Below, piece by piece: positions 24,268 to 33,235 of a stretch of 36,845 nucleotides of DNA. Source of the stretch: Acidocella sp. Its GTDB lineage: Bacteria; Pseudomonadota; Alphaproteobacteria; Acetobacterales; Acetobacteraceae. Both the position numbers and the translations under genes were made by a program. Location: NCBI GenBank assembly GCA_029077825.1, contig JAQNCT010000022.1, positions 1 to 36,845 on the forward strand, given 5' to 3'. Each line of letters begins with the position of its first letter. Position 1 is the first letter of the stretch. The notes under the pieces were generated by a model. It had not been told where the DNA came from. It saw only the letters and a program-made list of their open reading frames with translations, and did no database searches.

Positions 24268-24290
24268 GCTAAAACAGAGGATTTGTAGCA

Positions 24291-25787
24291 GTGCCCTCCC
24301 GCTCTCTGTATACACCTGCCAGCGTGTGGTTTTTATTACCTGTGGTGGTATTGGTACCAATGGCGGCGTTTGGCACACTGGTGCTTCGTCATTTTTACGT
24401 TCTGGGTGCGTTCTGGAGCGACTCCGGAGCGATCGCGGCGGTCATGTGGCACAGTGACCCGCTATTACGATTACCCCTCGTGAATGGCGCGGCCAGTTTT
24501 TTCCAATACCACATTGCCCCGTTTTTTCTACTGCTTTCATTACTAAGTCGGCTGATACCATTTTCTGAAGTATGGTTTTTTGCCATTGTCTCTGGTGTTG
24601 CCTTCATGCTGCCTGGCCTCGCCGTTTACTGGCTGCTGGTGGGCAACTTGCGTATGACACGCGGCTTCACCCCGCTGGCTGCGGCTGGCATCAGCCTACT
24701 GTTCGCATTCAATGGCATGGCCCTGGCGGTCTCACGCAACCCGCATTTCGAGATGCTGATTGTCGGCACCGGCATGATGTTTCTGGTCGGGCTTTTGCAA
24801 AAACGGTATGTTATTGCGACCATCTTTTTTATGTTGTGTCTGACAATTCGGGAGGACGCCGGATTGCACCTGGTCACCCTACTCGGGGTTTTCAGTTTCG
24901 TTGGTAAATTTAGCGGGATAAGCTTAAACAAACTAAAGCCTGTGCTCATTTATGGCGGCGTGGCTCTGCTTTACAGTTTGCTAGCCATTGCGGTTCAAAA
25001 GCTCTATTTTCCCGGCTACGATGCCCTGCGCAATGTCTATATCGGTTCGCCCGCCTCGCCGCCGCATGGCTGGCCACTGGTTCCAAAACTGCTTATTTAT
25101 TATGTAATTAAGCGCGGCTTTATTTTTTTGCCCGCGTATTTGGCACTGGCCTGGGCATACCGGGCTCGCAACATTATGCTTGCCGCAGGCTATCTGGCTG
25201 TCGTGCCTTGGGCCATCCTCAGCCTGTTCGCGGTTAGCCCTTGGGCGGCAACACTTTCCGGCTATTACTGCTTCCCGTTTATTTTCGCTTTATTCTGGGT
25301 GCTTCTCGGGCCTCGGCTTGCTGCCAGTTACGGCAGCACACAGCCGCCGCTGAAATATCCCGTTGTCATATTCAGCCTGCTGCTGCTTACCAGCTACATA
25401 GAACTCGGCCAGCAATATAACCCTGGACATATTGCGCTGCCGCAAAGTTTCTATCAGCTTCCCTCCGCGCAGTTGCGGCACGTTACCGCACAGGCGTTAC
25501 AAGATTTCGTACAGGACAAAGCTCAGCTTGGCAGTGTGAAAATCGATAGCGGTGTGGCAGCGCTTGACCCGCGTGATTACACCGGCGCGCAGCTTGTCGA
25601 AATGCAACCATCACTGCCCGCTGACACGATTATTTATTTTGCCAATGGCTACCAGTTGGCGCTGGTGCTTGCCGCCGCCCAGAAAGAGCAGCTGGATAAT
25701 TACTACCTGGTCCCTGGCACCTCACTGCGCGTGGTGAGCCGTCGGCAACTGACTGGTATCGCCGGGCTAGCACCGGCCCCCGGCTGA
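24291..25787 (+). CDS. DUF2079 family membrane protein
   Basis: 498 residues, with an N-terminal hydrophobic segment and roughly ten further transmembrane spans up to about residue 375, then a soluble C-terminal part. YVLGAFWSDSGAIAAVMWHS, FQYHIAPFFLLLSLL and LTIREDAGLHLVTLLG resemble the conserved segments of DUF2079, a family related to membrane glycosyltransferases such as the mannosyltransferase-like GT-C fold. No activity is established. It starts at GTG with AGAGGA about 10 nt upstream. It is a single-gene unit between the Lrp-type regulator and serC. Confidence 0.75.
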   Translation: MPSRSLYTPASVWFLLPVVVLVPMAAFGTLVLRHFYVLGAFWSDSGAIAAVMWHSDPLLRLPLVNGAASFFQYHIAPFFLLLSLLSRLIPFSEVWFFAIVSGVAFMLPGLAVYWLLVGNLRMTRGFTPLAAAGISLLFAFNGMALAVSRNPHFEMLIVGTGMMFLVGLLQKRYVIATIFFMLCLTIREDAGLHLVTLLGVFSFVGKFSGISLNKLKPVLIYGGVALLYSLLAIAVQKLYFPGYDALRNVYIGSPASPPHGWPLVPKLLIYYVIKRGFIFLPAYLALAWAYRARNIMLAAGYLAVVPWAILSLFAVSPWAATLSGYYCFPFIFALFWVLLGPRLAASYGSTQPPLKYPVVIFSLLLLTSYIELGQQYNPGHIALPQSFYQLPSAQLRHVTAQALQDFVQDKAQLGSVKIDSGVAALDPRDYTGAQLVEMQPSLPADTIIYFANGYQLALVLAAAQKEQLDNYYLVPGTSLRVVSRRQLTGIAGLAPAPG

Positions 25788-25790
25788 CCC

Positions 25791-25890
25791 AATCCCGTCC
25801 CTATTGCGGGGGTAATCATTTCGGTTTAACAGCCTCCCCGGGTCACGCTCCCCCAATGGAGCGCTTTATCTTCTGAAAGGGAGACTGAAT
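25791..25890 (+). promoter_or_regulatory. Possible structured leader of serC (serC-motif-like position)
   Basis: The serC ribosome-binding site GGGAG (25879-25883, 7 nt from ATG) is complementary to CTCCC at 25834-25838 and again at 25848-25852. A hairpin CGCTCC (25846-25851)/GGAGCG (25858-25863) lies between and would tie up the second copy. Alternative folds could therefore expose or hide the ribosome-binding site. A serC RNA motif has been described upstream of serC in alphaproteobacteria; I cannot confirm from memory that this sequence matches its consensus. Confidence 0.45.
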
Positions 25891-27063
25891 ATGTCAGATG
25901 TCACCGCGCAGGTGAAACCCGCGCACACCCCCAACAATCCCAATTTTTCTTCCGGCCCCTGCGCCAAGCGCCCCGGTTTTACACTGGCCGCCCTTGAAGG
26001 TGCCTTGCTGGGCCGCAGCCATCGCGCCAAGGAACCCAAGGCCAAGCTGGCTGAGGTTATCACCCTCTCACGCGATATTCTGGGCATACCGGCTGATTGG
26101 CGCCTGGGCATTGTGCCGGCCTCTGATACCGGCGCCGTTGAGATGGTGCTGTGGTCAATGCTGGGGGCCCGCCCGGTGGATGTTCTGGCCCATGAGAGCT
26201 TTTCCGAAGCCTGGGCAACCGATGTGATCAAGCAGTTAAAATTGCCAGATGCCCGGGTGCTGAGCGCCCCATACGGCAATCTGCCAGATGTGACCCAAAT
26301 TAATTTCAGCCATGACGTGGTGCTGGCCTGGAACGGCACCACCTCCGGTGTGCGCTTCCCGAATGGCGACTTTATCCCCGCTGACCGCGAAGGTCTGGTG
26401 ATTGCTGATTGCACCTCAGCTGCCTTCGCCATGGATTTGCCGTTTGATAAATTGGATGTTGTCACCTGGTCCTGGCAGAAAGTGCTGGGGGGGGAAGCTG
26501 CCCATGGTATGCTAGCCCTCTCACCGCGCGCGGTGGAACGCTTGCTAACTTACAAGCCCGCCTGGCCGCTTCCGAAAATCTTCCGCATGACTTCTGGCGG
26601 CAAGCTGACCGAAGGTTTGTTCGTCGGTGAGACCATTAACACCCCCTCAATGCTGGCGGTGGAAGATGCGCTGGATGGATTGCGCTGGGCACAATCCGTG
26701 GGCGGGCTGAAAGGCCTGATCGCCCGTTCTGAAGCTAATTTGGCAGCCATGGCCGCCTGGGTTGATGGCAACCCGCGGGTAGAATTTCTGGCGGCAGAGC
26801 CTGCCACGCGCTCCTGCACCTCTATTTGTTTGTCAATCACCGCCCCCTGGTTTGTTGCCCTGCCCGCCGAGGCTCAGCAAAAGGCCGCCAAGGCGGTGGC
26901 TGGCATATTAGAGAAAAACGGCGCCGGGCTGGATGCCGCCGCCTACCGCGACGCCCCACCGGGACTGCGGATTTGGGGTGGTGCCACCGTTGAAACATCA
27001 AACATCGCAGCGCTGCTGCCGTGGATCGACTACGCCATTGATGTTGTTCAAGCAGATTTCTAA
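25891..27063 (+). CDS. serC: Phosphoserine aminotransferase
   Basis: 390 residues, the alphaproteobacterial form. A PLP enzyme that converts 3-phosphohydroxypyruvate to phosphoserine in serine synthesis, and takes part in PLP synthesis in many bacteria. [15 protein letters not shown] at the start, the PLP-lysine motif [17 protein letters not shown] and [18 protein letters not shown] are diagnostic. GGGAG stands 7 nt before the ATG. The stop codon is part of the serA ribosome-binding site, so serC-serA is one operon running in reverse order to the pathway. Confidence 0.96.
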   Translation: MSDVTAQVKPAHTPNNPNFSSGPCAKRPGFTLAALEGALLGRSHRAKEPKAKLAEVITLSRDILGIPADWRLGIVPASDTGAVEMVLWSMLGARPVDVLAHESFSEAWATDVIKQLKLPDARVLSAPYGNLPDVTQINFSHDVVLAWNGTTSGVRFPNGDFIPADREGLVIADCTSAAFAMDLPFDKLDVVTWSWQKVLGGEAAHGMLALSPRAVERLLTYKPAWPLPKIFRMTSGGKLTEGLFVGETINTPSMLAVEDALDGLRWAQSVGGLKGLIARSEANLAAMAAWVDGNPRVEFLAAEPATRSCTSICLSITAPWFVALPAEAQQKAAKAVAGILEKNGAGLDAAAYRDAPPGLRIWGGATVETSNIAALLPWIDYAIDVVQADF

Positions 27064-27075
27064 GGATTTTTGAAA

Positions 27076-28662
27076 ATGCCTAAGGTTCTTATCAGCGACA
27101 AATTATCCCCTGCCGCGATCGCCATATTCAAGGAGCGTGGCATCGAGGTTGATGTTAAAACCGGCCTCCCCCCCGCCGACTTGCGCGCCATTATCGGCAG
27201 CTACGACGGCTTGGCCATCCGCTCCGCCACCAAAGTAACGCGCGAGCTGCTGGATGTGGCCACAAATTTGAAAGTTATTGGCCGCGCCGGCATCGGTGTG
27301 GACAATGTGGATGTGAAATCCGCTACCTCACGCGGCATTGTGGTAATGAACACGCCGTTCGGCAACGCCATCACCACCGCCGAGCACGCCATTGCCATGA
27401 TGTTTGCCCTGGCGCGCCAACTACCCGAGGCCACCGCCTCCACCAAGGCTGGCAAGTGGGAGAAAAACCGCTTCATGGGTGTTGAGCTCACCGGCAAATA
27501 TCTCGGACTGATCGGCTGCGGCAATATCGGCTCGATCGTGGCTGACCGCGCCGTTGGCCTGAAGATGAAGGTGCTGGCGTATGACCCGTACTTGACCGAA
27601 GCCCGTGCGCTGGCCTTGGGTGTTGAGAAAGTGGAATTGGAGGATTTAATTCCGCGTGCTGATTTTATTACCATCCACACCCCGCTGACCGATGCTACCC
27701 GCAACATTCTCTCCCGCGAGGCTTTGGCAAAAACCAAAAAGGGCGTGCGGATTGTTAATTGCGCGCGCGGCGGTTTGCTTGATGAAGCGGCACTTTATGA
27801 TGGGCTGAAATCCGGTCATATCGCCGGTGCCGCGTTGGATGTGTTCGAGACCGAACCCGCCACTGACAGCCCGTTATTTACGCTGGAGAATGTTATTTGC
27901 ACGCCGCATCTGGGCGCTGCGACCTCTGAAGCGCAGGAAAACGTCGCACTGCAGGTTGCTGAACAGATTAGTGACTTTCTGCTCACCGGCTCGGTTACCA
28001 ACGCGCTCAACATGCCGTCTGTGAGTGCGGAGGAAGCGCCACGCCTGCGCCCTTATATGGACCTCTGCCGCCTGCTTGGCGCGTTTGCAGGCCAGTTGAC
28101 GCAAGCCAAGGATGGCGTGATCCGCCGCGTGCTGATCGAGTATGAAGGTGCTGCCGCCGATCTCAACCACCGCCCGCTCTCAGCCGCCGCCTTGGCCGGC
28201 TTGCTCGGCCCGGTGATGGAAGGTGTGAACATGGTCTCCGCCCCGGTGTTCGCGCGCGACCATGGCATCGAAGTCTCAGAAGCCACCCATGACCGCCCCA
28301 GTGAATACCAAACATTGGTGCGCCTGGTTGTAACCACGGATGAAAACACCCGCTCGGTAGCCGGCACCCTTATCGGCAACGGCAAGCCGCGTCTGGTTGA
28401 AATCAAAGGCATCAAGGTCGAGGCCGACTTTGCCCCGCACATGCTGTATGTAACCAACCAAGACAAACCTGGCTTTATCGGCAAGTTCGGCACCACCCTC
28501 TCCGATGCCGGTGTAAATATCGCCACCTTCCACCTGGGCCGCGCCGCTGAAGGTTCAGATGCCATCTGCCTTGTCTCGGTTGATGGTGACTTACCCGCAT
28601 CAGTGCTGGAAACTGTCAAAACCTTGCCACTGGTAATGCAAGCCACCACCTTGGCGTTTTGA
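27076..28662 (+). CDS. serA: D-3-phosphoglycerate dehydrogenase (long form with ACT domain)
   Basis: 528 residues: substrate-binding domain, NAD-binding Rossmann domain (LIGCGNIGSIVADRA, about 145-160), an intervening ASB-type domain and a C-terminal ACT domain (MLYVTNQDKPGFIGKFGTTL). Catalytic Arg in NCARGGLLDE, Glu in VFETEPA and His in TPHLGAATSEAQ are all present. It makes the first committed step of serine synthesis. The long form with ACT suggests serine feedback, as in mycobacterial SerA, though not all long forms are inhibited. AAGGA (27062-27066) lies 9 nt before ATG 27076. A strong hairpin follows the stop. Confidence 0.96.
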   Translation: MPKVLISDKLSPAAIAIFKERGIEVDVKTGLPPADLRAIIGSYDGLAIRSATKVTRELLDVATNLKVIGRAGIGVDNVDVKSATSRGIVVMNTPFGNAITTAEHAIAMMFALARQLPEATASTKAGKWEKNRFMGVELTGKYLGLIGCGNIGSIVADRAVGLKMKVLAYDPYLTEARALALGVEKVELEDLIPRADFITIHTPLTDATRNILSREALAKTKKGVRIVNCARGGLLDEAALYDGLKSGHIAGAALDVFETEPATDSPLFTLENVICTPHLGAATSEAQENVALQVAEQISDFLLTGSVTNALNMPSVSAEEAPRLRPYMDLCRLLGAFAGQLTQAKDGVIRRVLIEYEGAAADLNHRPLSAAALAGLLGPVMEGVNMVSAPVFARDHGIEVSEATHDRPSEYQTLVRLVVTTDENTRSVAGTLIGNGKPRLVEIKGIKVEADFAPHMLYVTNQDKPGFIGKFGTTLSDAGVNIATFHLGRAAEGSDAICLVSVDGDLPASVLETVKTLPLVMQATTLAF

Positions 28663-28668
28663 AACAAC

Positions 28669-28697
28669 ACAGGCCAGGGGCGGTACCCCTGGCCTGT
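28669..28697 (+). terminator. Strong hairpin after serA
   Basis: A 12-bp stem pairs 28669-28680 with 28686-28697 (core AGGCCAGGGG/CCCCTGGCCT) around a 5-nt loop, starting 6 nt after the serA stop. The following bases (CC rather than Ts) lack a U tract, so termination efficiency is uncertain. It may instead protect the mRNA 3-prime end. Confidence 0.6.
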
Positions 28698-28707
28698 TCC
28701 AACACGC

Positions 28708-28785
28708 GTGATTCCCGCGTAACCTGTCGTTCCCGCCTAACTTGTCATTCCCGCGAAACTTGTCATTCCCGCGTAGGCGGGAACC
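28708..28785. repeat. 18-bp degenerate repeats ending in a TTCCCGC palindrome
   Basis: Three imperfect 18-bp units (28708-28725, 28726-28743, 28744-28761) share the core ATTCCCGCG and are followed by a fourth start that continues into an inverted repeat, TTCCCGC (28766-28772) / GCGGGAA (28777-28783), loop GTAG. This resembles the widespread GTCATTCCCGCG...GCGGGAA extragenic palindromic element found in many proteobacteria. It sits between the serA and alaS 3-prime ends. Confidence 0.75.
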
Positions 28786-28854
28786 TCCTCAATAGAGCCG
28801 TTGGCCAGCGGGCTAAATTTAGGCCCACCGGAAACCTATATTAGCTTTACGCCC

Positions 28855-31500
28855 TCACGCCGCCAGAGCGGCTTTTACAGAATCCAAGGCCCCCTGCCAA
28901 TTATGGCCATCTGGCCCGCCCGCTTGCGCAATGGTTTTATTACCGCCCCCCCCAGCGCCCCCCACCGCTGCGGCGGCAAGGCGTACCAGCGCCACAGCGT
29001 CGAATTTTTCAGCAAGATCGGGCGATACACCCACCACAATCGCAGCCTTACCTTCGGCCACGGCAATCAACGTCACCACCCCGGTTTGCATGGATTTGAG
29101 AATGTCATTGGCCACCGTTTTTAAATCCTTGGGTGAAACCTCACCCACATTACGGCCTGAGAATTTTACCCCGCCAATATCTTCAATGGCGCTGGCCGCC
29201 GAACCCATGGCGAGTTTTTTTTGTAATTCCGATATTTGGCGCTCCAGGCGTTTTTTATCATCCTGCAACGCGGCAATCCGGGCCGGCAGTTCAGCGGCAG
29301 GGGCTTTCATGATGCTGGCGGCTTCGGCCAGCAACTTGGCGTCTTGCTCCACCGCCGCAATCGCCGCGGCACCTGCCAGCGCCTCAATCCGGCGAACCCC
29401 CGCCGAGACAGCGCCCTCAGAGGTAATACGAAACAACCCGATGTCACCGGTACGGCCAACATGGGTGCCGCCGCAAAGCTCAATCGAGTAGGCGGATTTT
29501 TCGGCGGGATTATCCGAAGCACCCATGCCCACCACCCGCACTTCCTCGCCGTATTTTTCGCCAAACAGCGCCATCGCGCCCAGCTTCACCGCCTCATCAG
29601 GCGTCATCAGCCGGGTGGTGACTTCGGCGTTTTCACGGATGCGCTCATTCACCTCGCGTTCAATGGCTGCAATTTCCTCATGAGTGATCGGGCGCGGCTG
29701 CGAGACGTCAAACCGCAGGCGGTCCGGTGCATTCAAGCTGCCTTTTTGGGCGACATGGGTGCCAAGGTGCCGCCGCATTGCCTCATGCAGCAAATGCGTA
29801 GCTGAATGATGCGCCCGAATGGCGCTGCGGCGTTGATGGTTAACCACCGCTAACACAGGCTCACCAACGCGGGCGGTGCCTGCTTCCACGCGGCCCAGAT
29901 GCACAAACAAATCACCGAGCTTTTTCTGGGTATCAGTAATCACAATCCGCAGATTATCCGGTCCGGTGATCAACCCATGGTCGCCCACCTGGCCGCCGGA
30001 TTCCGCATAAAACGGCGTCTGGTTCAGCAGTATCGCCACTTCTTGGCCCAGCATCGCCTCGTCGGTCGGCTGGCCATCCACGATCAGTCCTGTGATGGTG
30101 GCCTCGGCACTCTCGGTGGCATAGCCCAAAAATTCAGTGGCCCCGAGCTTTTCCTTCAGCTCGAACCATACGGTTTCAGTGGCGGCCTCACCGCTGCCTG
30201 ACCACGCCGCCCGCGCCCGGGCGCGTTGCTCATCCATGGCGGCATTAAAGCCGGCCACATCTACCTCGCGGCCTTGCTCGCGCAACGCATCCTGGGTGAG
30301 GTCGAGCGGAAAGCCAAATGTGTCATAAAGTTTGAAGGCCACAGCCCCTGGCAGAGCGTTGCCCTCGCCCAAGCGCTCAGTTTCGTCGTTCAGCAACGAA
30401 ATGCCGCGCTCCAGCATGGCGCGGAAGCGGGTTTCCTCCAGCTTCAGCGTCTCGATAATCAGCGCCTCCGCCTGGTTCAGTTCCGGGTAGGCCTGGCCCA
30501 TTTGGCGGGTGAGTGCCGGCACCAGCCGATACATCAAAGGCTCCTTGGCCCCCATCAAATACGCATGGCGCATCGCCCGGCGCATAATCCGGCGCAGCAC
30601 ATAGCCGCGCCCTTCATTGGAGGGCAGCACGCCATCCGCCATCAGGAACGAGGTCGAGCGCAGATGGTCAGCCACCACCCGGTGGCTGGTTTTAAACTGC
30701 CCATCCGGCGACTGGCCGGTTTCCTCAGCTGAGGTGAGAATTAGCGCCCGCAGTGTGTCAGTGTCATAATTATCGTGCTTGCCCTGCAATATGGCGGCAA
30801 AGCGTTCCAGCCCCATGCCGGTATCAATGCTGGGCTTGGGCAGCGCATTGCGCGTGCCAGCGGGTTCTTCCAGGAACTGCATGAACACCAGGTTCCAAAT
30901 CTCAATGAACCTGTCGCCATCCTCATCCGGGCTGCCGGGCGGGCCGCCTGGGATTTTATCGCCATGGTCATAGAAAATCTCAGAACACGGGCCACACGGC
31001 CCGGTATCACCCATCCGCCAGAAATTATCAGCGGTGGCAATGCGGATGATTTTCTCATCCCCGATCCCGGCAATTTTCTTCCACAGGTTCGCAGCGTCCT
31101 GGTCCTCGTGGTACACCGTGACCAGCAGTTTATCCTTAGGCAGGCCAAAATCCTTGGTCAGCAGGGTCCAGGCGTGTGTAATGGCCTGTTCCTTGAAATA
31201 ATCTCCAAAGGAGAAGTTCCCCAGCATCTCAAAGAAGGTGTGGTGGCGGGCGGTGTAGCCCACGTTATCCAGGTCGTTGTGCTTGCCGCCGGCCCGCACG
31301 CATTTCTGGGCGGTGGTGGCACGCACATAGGGCCGCTTTTCCTGCCCAGTGAAGACATTTTTAAACTGCACCATGCCGGAATTGGCAAACAGCAAGGTGG
31401 GGTCGTTCTTGGGCACCAACGAGGAGCTGGGCACGACCTCATGCCCATGACGGGCAAAATAGTTTAAAAATGTCGCGCGGATATCATTACTACTGACCAT
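28855..31500 (-). CDS. alaS: Alanyl-tRNA synthetase
   Basis: 881 residues, full length. It charges tRNA-Ala in the cytoplasm. The class II catalytic core starts [20 protein letters not shown] and includes [13 protein letters not shown] and the [16 protein letters not shown] region. The editing domain carries the zinc-binding [11 protein letters not shown] and the CGGTHV motif. The C-terminal oligomerisation part ends in the Gly/Ala-rich [16 protein letters not shown] segment typical of AlaS. It is followed on the minus strand only by the repeat region, and faces serA. Confidence 0.97.
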   Translation of the reverse strand: MVSSNDIRATFLNYFARHGHEVVPSSSLVPKNDPTLLFANSGMVQFKNVFTGQEKRPYVRATTAQKCVRAGGKHNDLDNVGYTARHHTFFEMLGNFSFGDYFKEQAITHAWTLLTKDFGLPKDKLLVTVYHEDQDAANLWKKIAGIGDEKIIRIATADNFWRMGDTGPCGPCSEIFYDHGDKIPGGPPGSPDEDGDRFIEIWNLVFMQFLEEPAGTRNALPKPSIDTGMGLERFAAILQGKHDNYDTDTLRALILTSAEETGQSPDGQFKTSHRVVADHLRSTSFLMADGVLPSNEGRGYVLRRIMRRAMRHAYLMGAKEPLMYRLVPALTRQMGQAYPELNQAEALIIETLKLEETRFRAMLERGISLLNDETERLGEGNALPGAVAFKLYDTFGFPLDLTQDALREQGREVDVAGFNAAMDEQRARARAAWSGSGEAATETVWFELKEKLGATEFLGYATESAEATITGLIVDGQPTDEAMLGQEVAILLNQTPFYAESGGQVGDHGLITGPDNLRIVITDTQKKLGDLFVHLGRVEAGTARVGEPVLAVVNHQRRSAIRAHHSATHLLHEAMRRHLGTHVAQKGSLNAPDRLRFDVSQPRPITHEEIAAIEREVNERIRENAEVTTRLMTPDEAVKLGAMALFGEKYGEEVRVVGMGASDNPAEKSAYSIELCGGTHVGRTGDIGLFRITSEGAVSAGVRRIEALAGAAAIAAVEQDAKLLAEAASIMKAPAAELPARIAALQDDKKRLERQISELQKKLAMGSAASAIEDIGGVKFSGRNVGEVSPKDLKTVANDILKSMQTGVVTLIAVAEGKAAIVVGVSPDLAEKFDAVALVRLAAAAVGGAGGGGNKTIAQAGGPDGHNWQGALDSVKAALAA

Positions 31501-31591
31501 GCTCCGGGATTAGCCGGATCTGCTACATTAGCCAAGTATCAGGGCTTGCGTTGGCAATGCTTAGGTTTCGCTCAGCTGAGACTTATTTAGC

Positions 31592-32377
31592 CTAATGCTT
31601 CAAAGTACTGGATAAAAACTGCCGGAAGCGCTCCGACTTGGGGTTTGTGAACATATCATCCGGCGTGCCCTCCTCCTCGGTCATCCCTTTGTGCAGAAAC
31701 ATCACCCGGCTGGCCACCTCGCGGGCAAAGCCCATCTCATGCGTAACAACCAGCATGGTGCGGCCTTCCTTGGCCAGATCACGCATCACCTTCAGCACCT
31801 CACCCACCAACTCAGGGTCAAGCGCTGAGGTCGGCTCATCAAACAGCAAAACATCCGGCTCCATCGCCAGCGCCCGGGCAATCGCCACGCGCTGCTGCTG
31901 GCCACCTGAAAGCTGCGCCGGATAGGCATGGTGCTTGGCCGACAGACCAACCTTCTCAAGCATCGCCTCACCGCGCGCGACCGCGGTTTTACGGTCCAGC
32001 CCGAGCACATGGATGGGTGCTTCGATAACATTCTGCAGCACTGTCATGTGCGCCCAGAGGTTAAACTGCTGAAACACCATCGCCAGGCGCGAACGCAGCC
32101 GTTCGATCTGTTTGGGGTTAGCAGCGCCGCGGGATTTTTTGCCGTCCCGCATCTCGATCAGCTCACCTTTTATACTTACCCGGCCTTTATCAGGCATTTC
32201 CAGCAAATTGATGCAGCGTAAAAACGTGCTCTTTCCGGAACCCGATGACCCTAAAATGGCAATCACATCCTTTTCATGCGCGGTCACCGAGACGCCCTTG
32301 AGAACCTCAACCGACCCAAAACTCTTGTGGATATCCTCGACAACCAAGGCGGTGGCGGGCGGCAGCAGGTCCGTCAT
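31592..32377 (-). CDS. Polar amino acid ABC transporter ATPase (HisP/GlnQ/OccP type)
   Basis: 261 residues. Walker [15 protein letters not shown] (about 36-49), Q-loop in [18 protein letters not shown], signature [15 protein letters not shown] and Walker [17 protein letters not shown]; the sequence ends [21 protein letters not shown]. The approximately 12-residue insertion after strand 3 ([18 protein letters not shown]) is typical of HisP/OccP-type ATPases for histidine, arginine or opines. No permease or binding-protein gene is next to it, so it is an orphan ATPase here. It lies 91 bp upstream of alaS on the same strand. Confidence 0.9.
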   Translation of the reverse strand: MTDLLPPATALVVEDIHKSFGSVEVLKGVSVTAHEKDVIAILGSSGSGKSTFLRCINLLEMPDKGRVSIKGELIEMRDGKKSRGAANPKQIERLRSRLAMVFQQFNLWAHMTVLQNVIEAPIHVLGLDRKTAVARGEAMLEKVGLSAKHHAYPAQLSGGQQQRVAIARALAMEPDVLLFDEPTSALDPELVGEVLKVMRDLAKEGRTMLVVTHEMGFAREVASRVMFLHKGMTEEEGTPDDMFTNPKSERFRQFLSSTLKH

Positions 32378-32550
32378 GCGGAAATTTCCCTTAATGTTAT
32401 CGCAATGTCATAATCACGCCGAACCAGCGCTGCAATCAAGTCTTGCAAAACCTGTGCCGCGCGTCACGCGCTGAATTCAGGCCCGCAACGTTCCACCCAC
32501 ACGCACAGCTCTAATATTTCACATTTTTTTATGAATTAATCTATTGCACC

Positions 32551-32648
32551 CGTGGGGGTATGGCCTCATACCCCCCCTCCTACTGGCCCAGGGGGTCACG
32601 GCGCGGTGCCGTGGCTTACAGGCCGTCTACTAGTTGAGGGGGTTCGAA
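32551..32648 (+). promoter_or_regulatory. Structured speD leader with a segment complementary to the ribosome-binding site
   Basis: Hairpin 1 pairs GGGGGTATG (32554-32562) with CATACCCCC (32567-32575), loop GCCT. Hairpin 2 pairs CACGGC (32597-32602) with GCCGTG (32608-32613). CCCCCTC (32573-32579) is a perfect complement of the speD ribosome-binding site GAGGGGG (32636-32642) and overlaps the 3-prime arm of hairpin 1, so hairpin 1 and masking of the site compete. GGGGG at 32591-32595 is a further possible partner for the C run. A weak promoter (TTCACA 32518-32523, TATTGC 32542-32547, 18-nt spacer) lies just upstream. The layout suggests a regulated leader, possibly sensing polyamine or SAM; that is inference. 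Confidence 0.5.
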
Positions 32649-33104
32649 ATGAACGCACTTGCCCGACTGGGGATGGTCTCGGAGTCTCCGAGCGAAAACC
32701 AGACGACGACCATGGTCTCCTTGGAGCCAGCTAAAGATTATTTCGTGGAACGCGACGGTGTTAAGTTTGCCGGCATGCATCTGCTCATCGACCTTTGGGG
32801 TGCTACCAACCTGGATAGCCCCGAGCTGATCGATGCAACTTTGTGCGCCGGTGCCATCGATGCCGGTGCCACCATTCTGCACAGCCATTTCCACCATTTC
32901 ACACCCAATGGCGGCGTGAGCGGCGTGGTGGTGCTCGCGGAATCGCATATCTCCATCCACACTTGGCCCGAACGCAACTTCGCGGCACTCGATGTGTTCA
33001 TGTGCGGCGTGTGCGACCCCTACAAAGTTCTGCCCTTCCTGAAGGCAGCCTTCGGCGCCACTCATATCCAGGTCTCAGAACAAAAACGCGGCCTTATCGC
33101 GTAA
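32649..33104 (+). CDS. speD: S-adenosylmethionine decarboxylase proenzyme
   Basis: 151 residues, the short prokaryotic form. It makes decarboxylated SAM, the aminopropyl donor for spermidine. The proenzyme cuts itself in [13 protein letters not shown], between Glu and Ser, to create the pyruvoyl cofactor. [12 protein letters not shown] and [11 protein letters not shown] are the other conserved segments. GAGGGGG is 6 nt before ATG 32649. There is an N-terminal extension of about 28 residues before the [12 protein letters not shown] motif compared with the shortest homologues. It is followed by speE. Confidence 0.95.
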   Translation: MNALARLGMVSESPSENQTTTMVSLEPAKDYFVERDGVKFAGMHLLIDLWGATNLDSPELIDATLCAGAIDAGATILHSHFHHFTPNGGVSGVVVLAESHISIHTWPERNFAALDVFMCGVCDPYKVLPFLKAAFGATHIQVSEQKRGLIA

Positions 33105-33120
33105 GTTTGAGTTGGTAAGA

Positions 33121-33201
33121 CTAGGGGGCTTTGCCCCCTAGCATCCCAAAATGGATTTCAATGACTGATCCTTGGGCGAGGTCCAGAGGCGGAGCCTCTG
33201 G
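33121..33201. repeat. Two extragenic palindromes between speD and speE
   Basis: Palindrome A is CTAGGGGGC (33121-33129)-TTT-GCCCCCTAG (33133-33141). Palindrome B is CCAGAGGC (33183-33190)-GGA-GCCTCTGG (33194-33201). Both are perfect. Palindrome B shares the core GGCGGAGCC with the tandem repeat near position 1202, which suggests one family of dispersed elements. A may also end some speD transcripts, though it is not followed by Ts. Confidence 0.7.
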
Positions 33202-33235
33202 CCTTGTTAACCCAAACTGCGAAGGAGCCGCGTAA
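33161..33235 (+). other. 24-codon upstream ORF echoing the speE start
   Basis: The frame ATG ACT GAT CCT TGG encodes MTDPW, against MTDTW at the true speE start; 14 of 15 bases agree. It runs through palindrome B and ends at TAA 33233-33235, overlapping the speE ATG as TAATG. It has no clear ribosome-binding site. It may be a relic of a duplication made when the palindrome arrived, or a short leader coupled to speE. Confidence 0.45.

Noticed and set aside
31501-31591. Possible tRNA or small RNA between alaS and the ABC ATPase
   Set aside because: Only a short palindrome CTCAGCTGAG (31571-31580) and a weak GCCAA/TTGGC pairing were found; there is no cloverleaf and no T tract.
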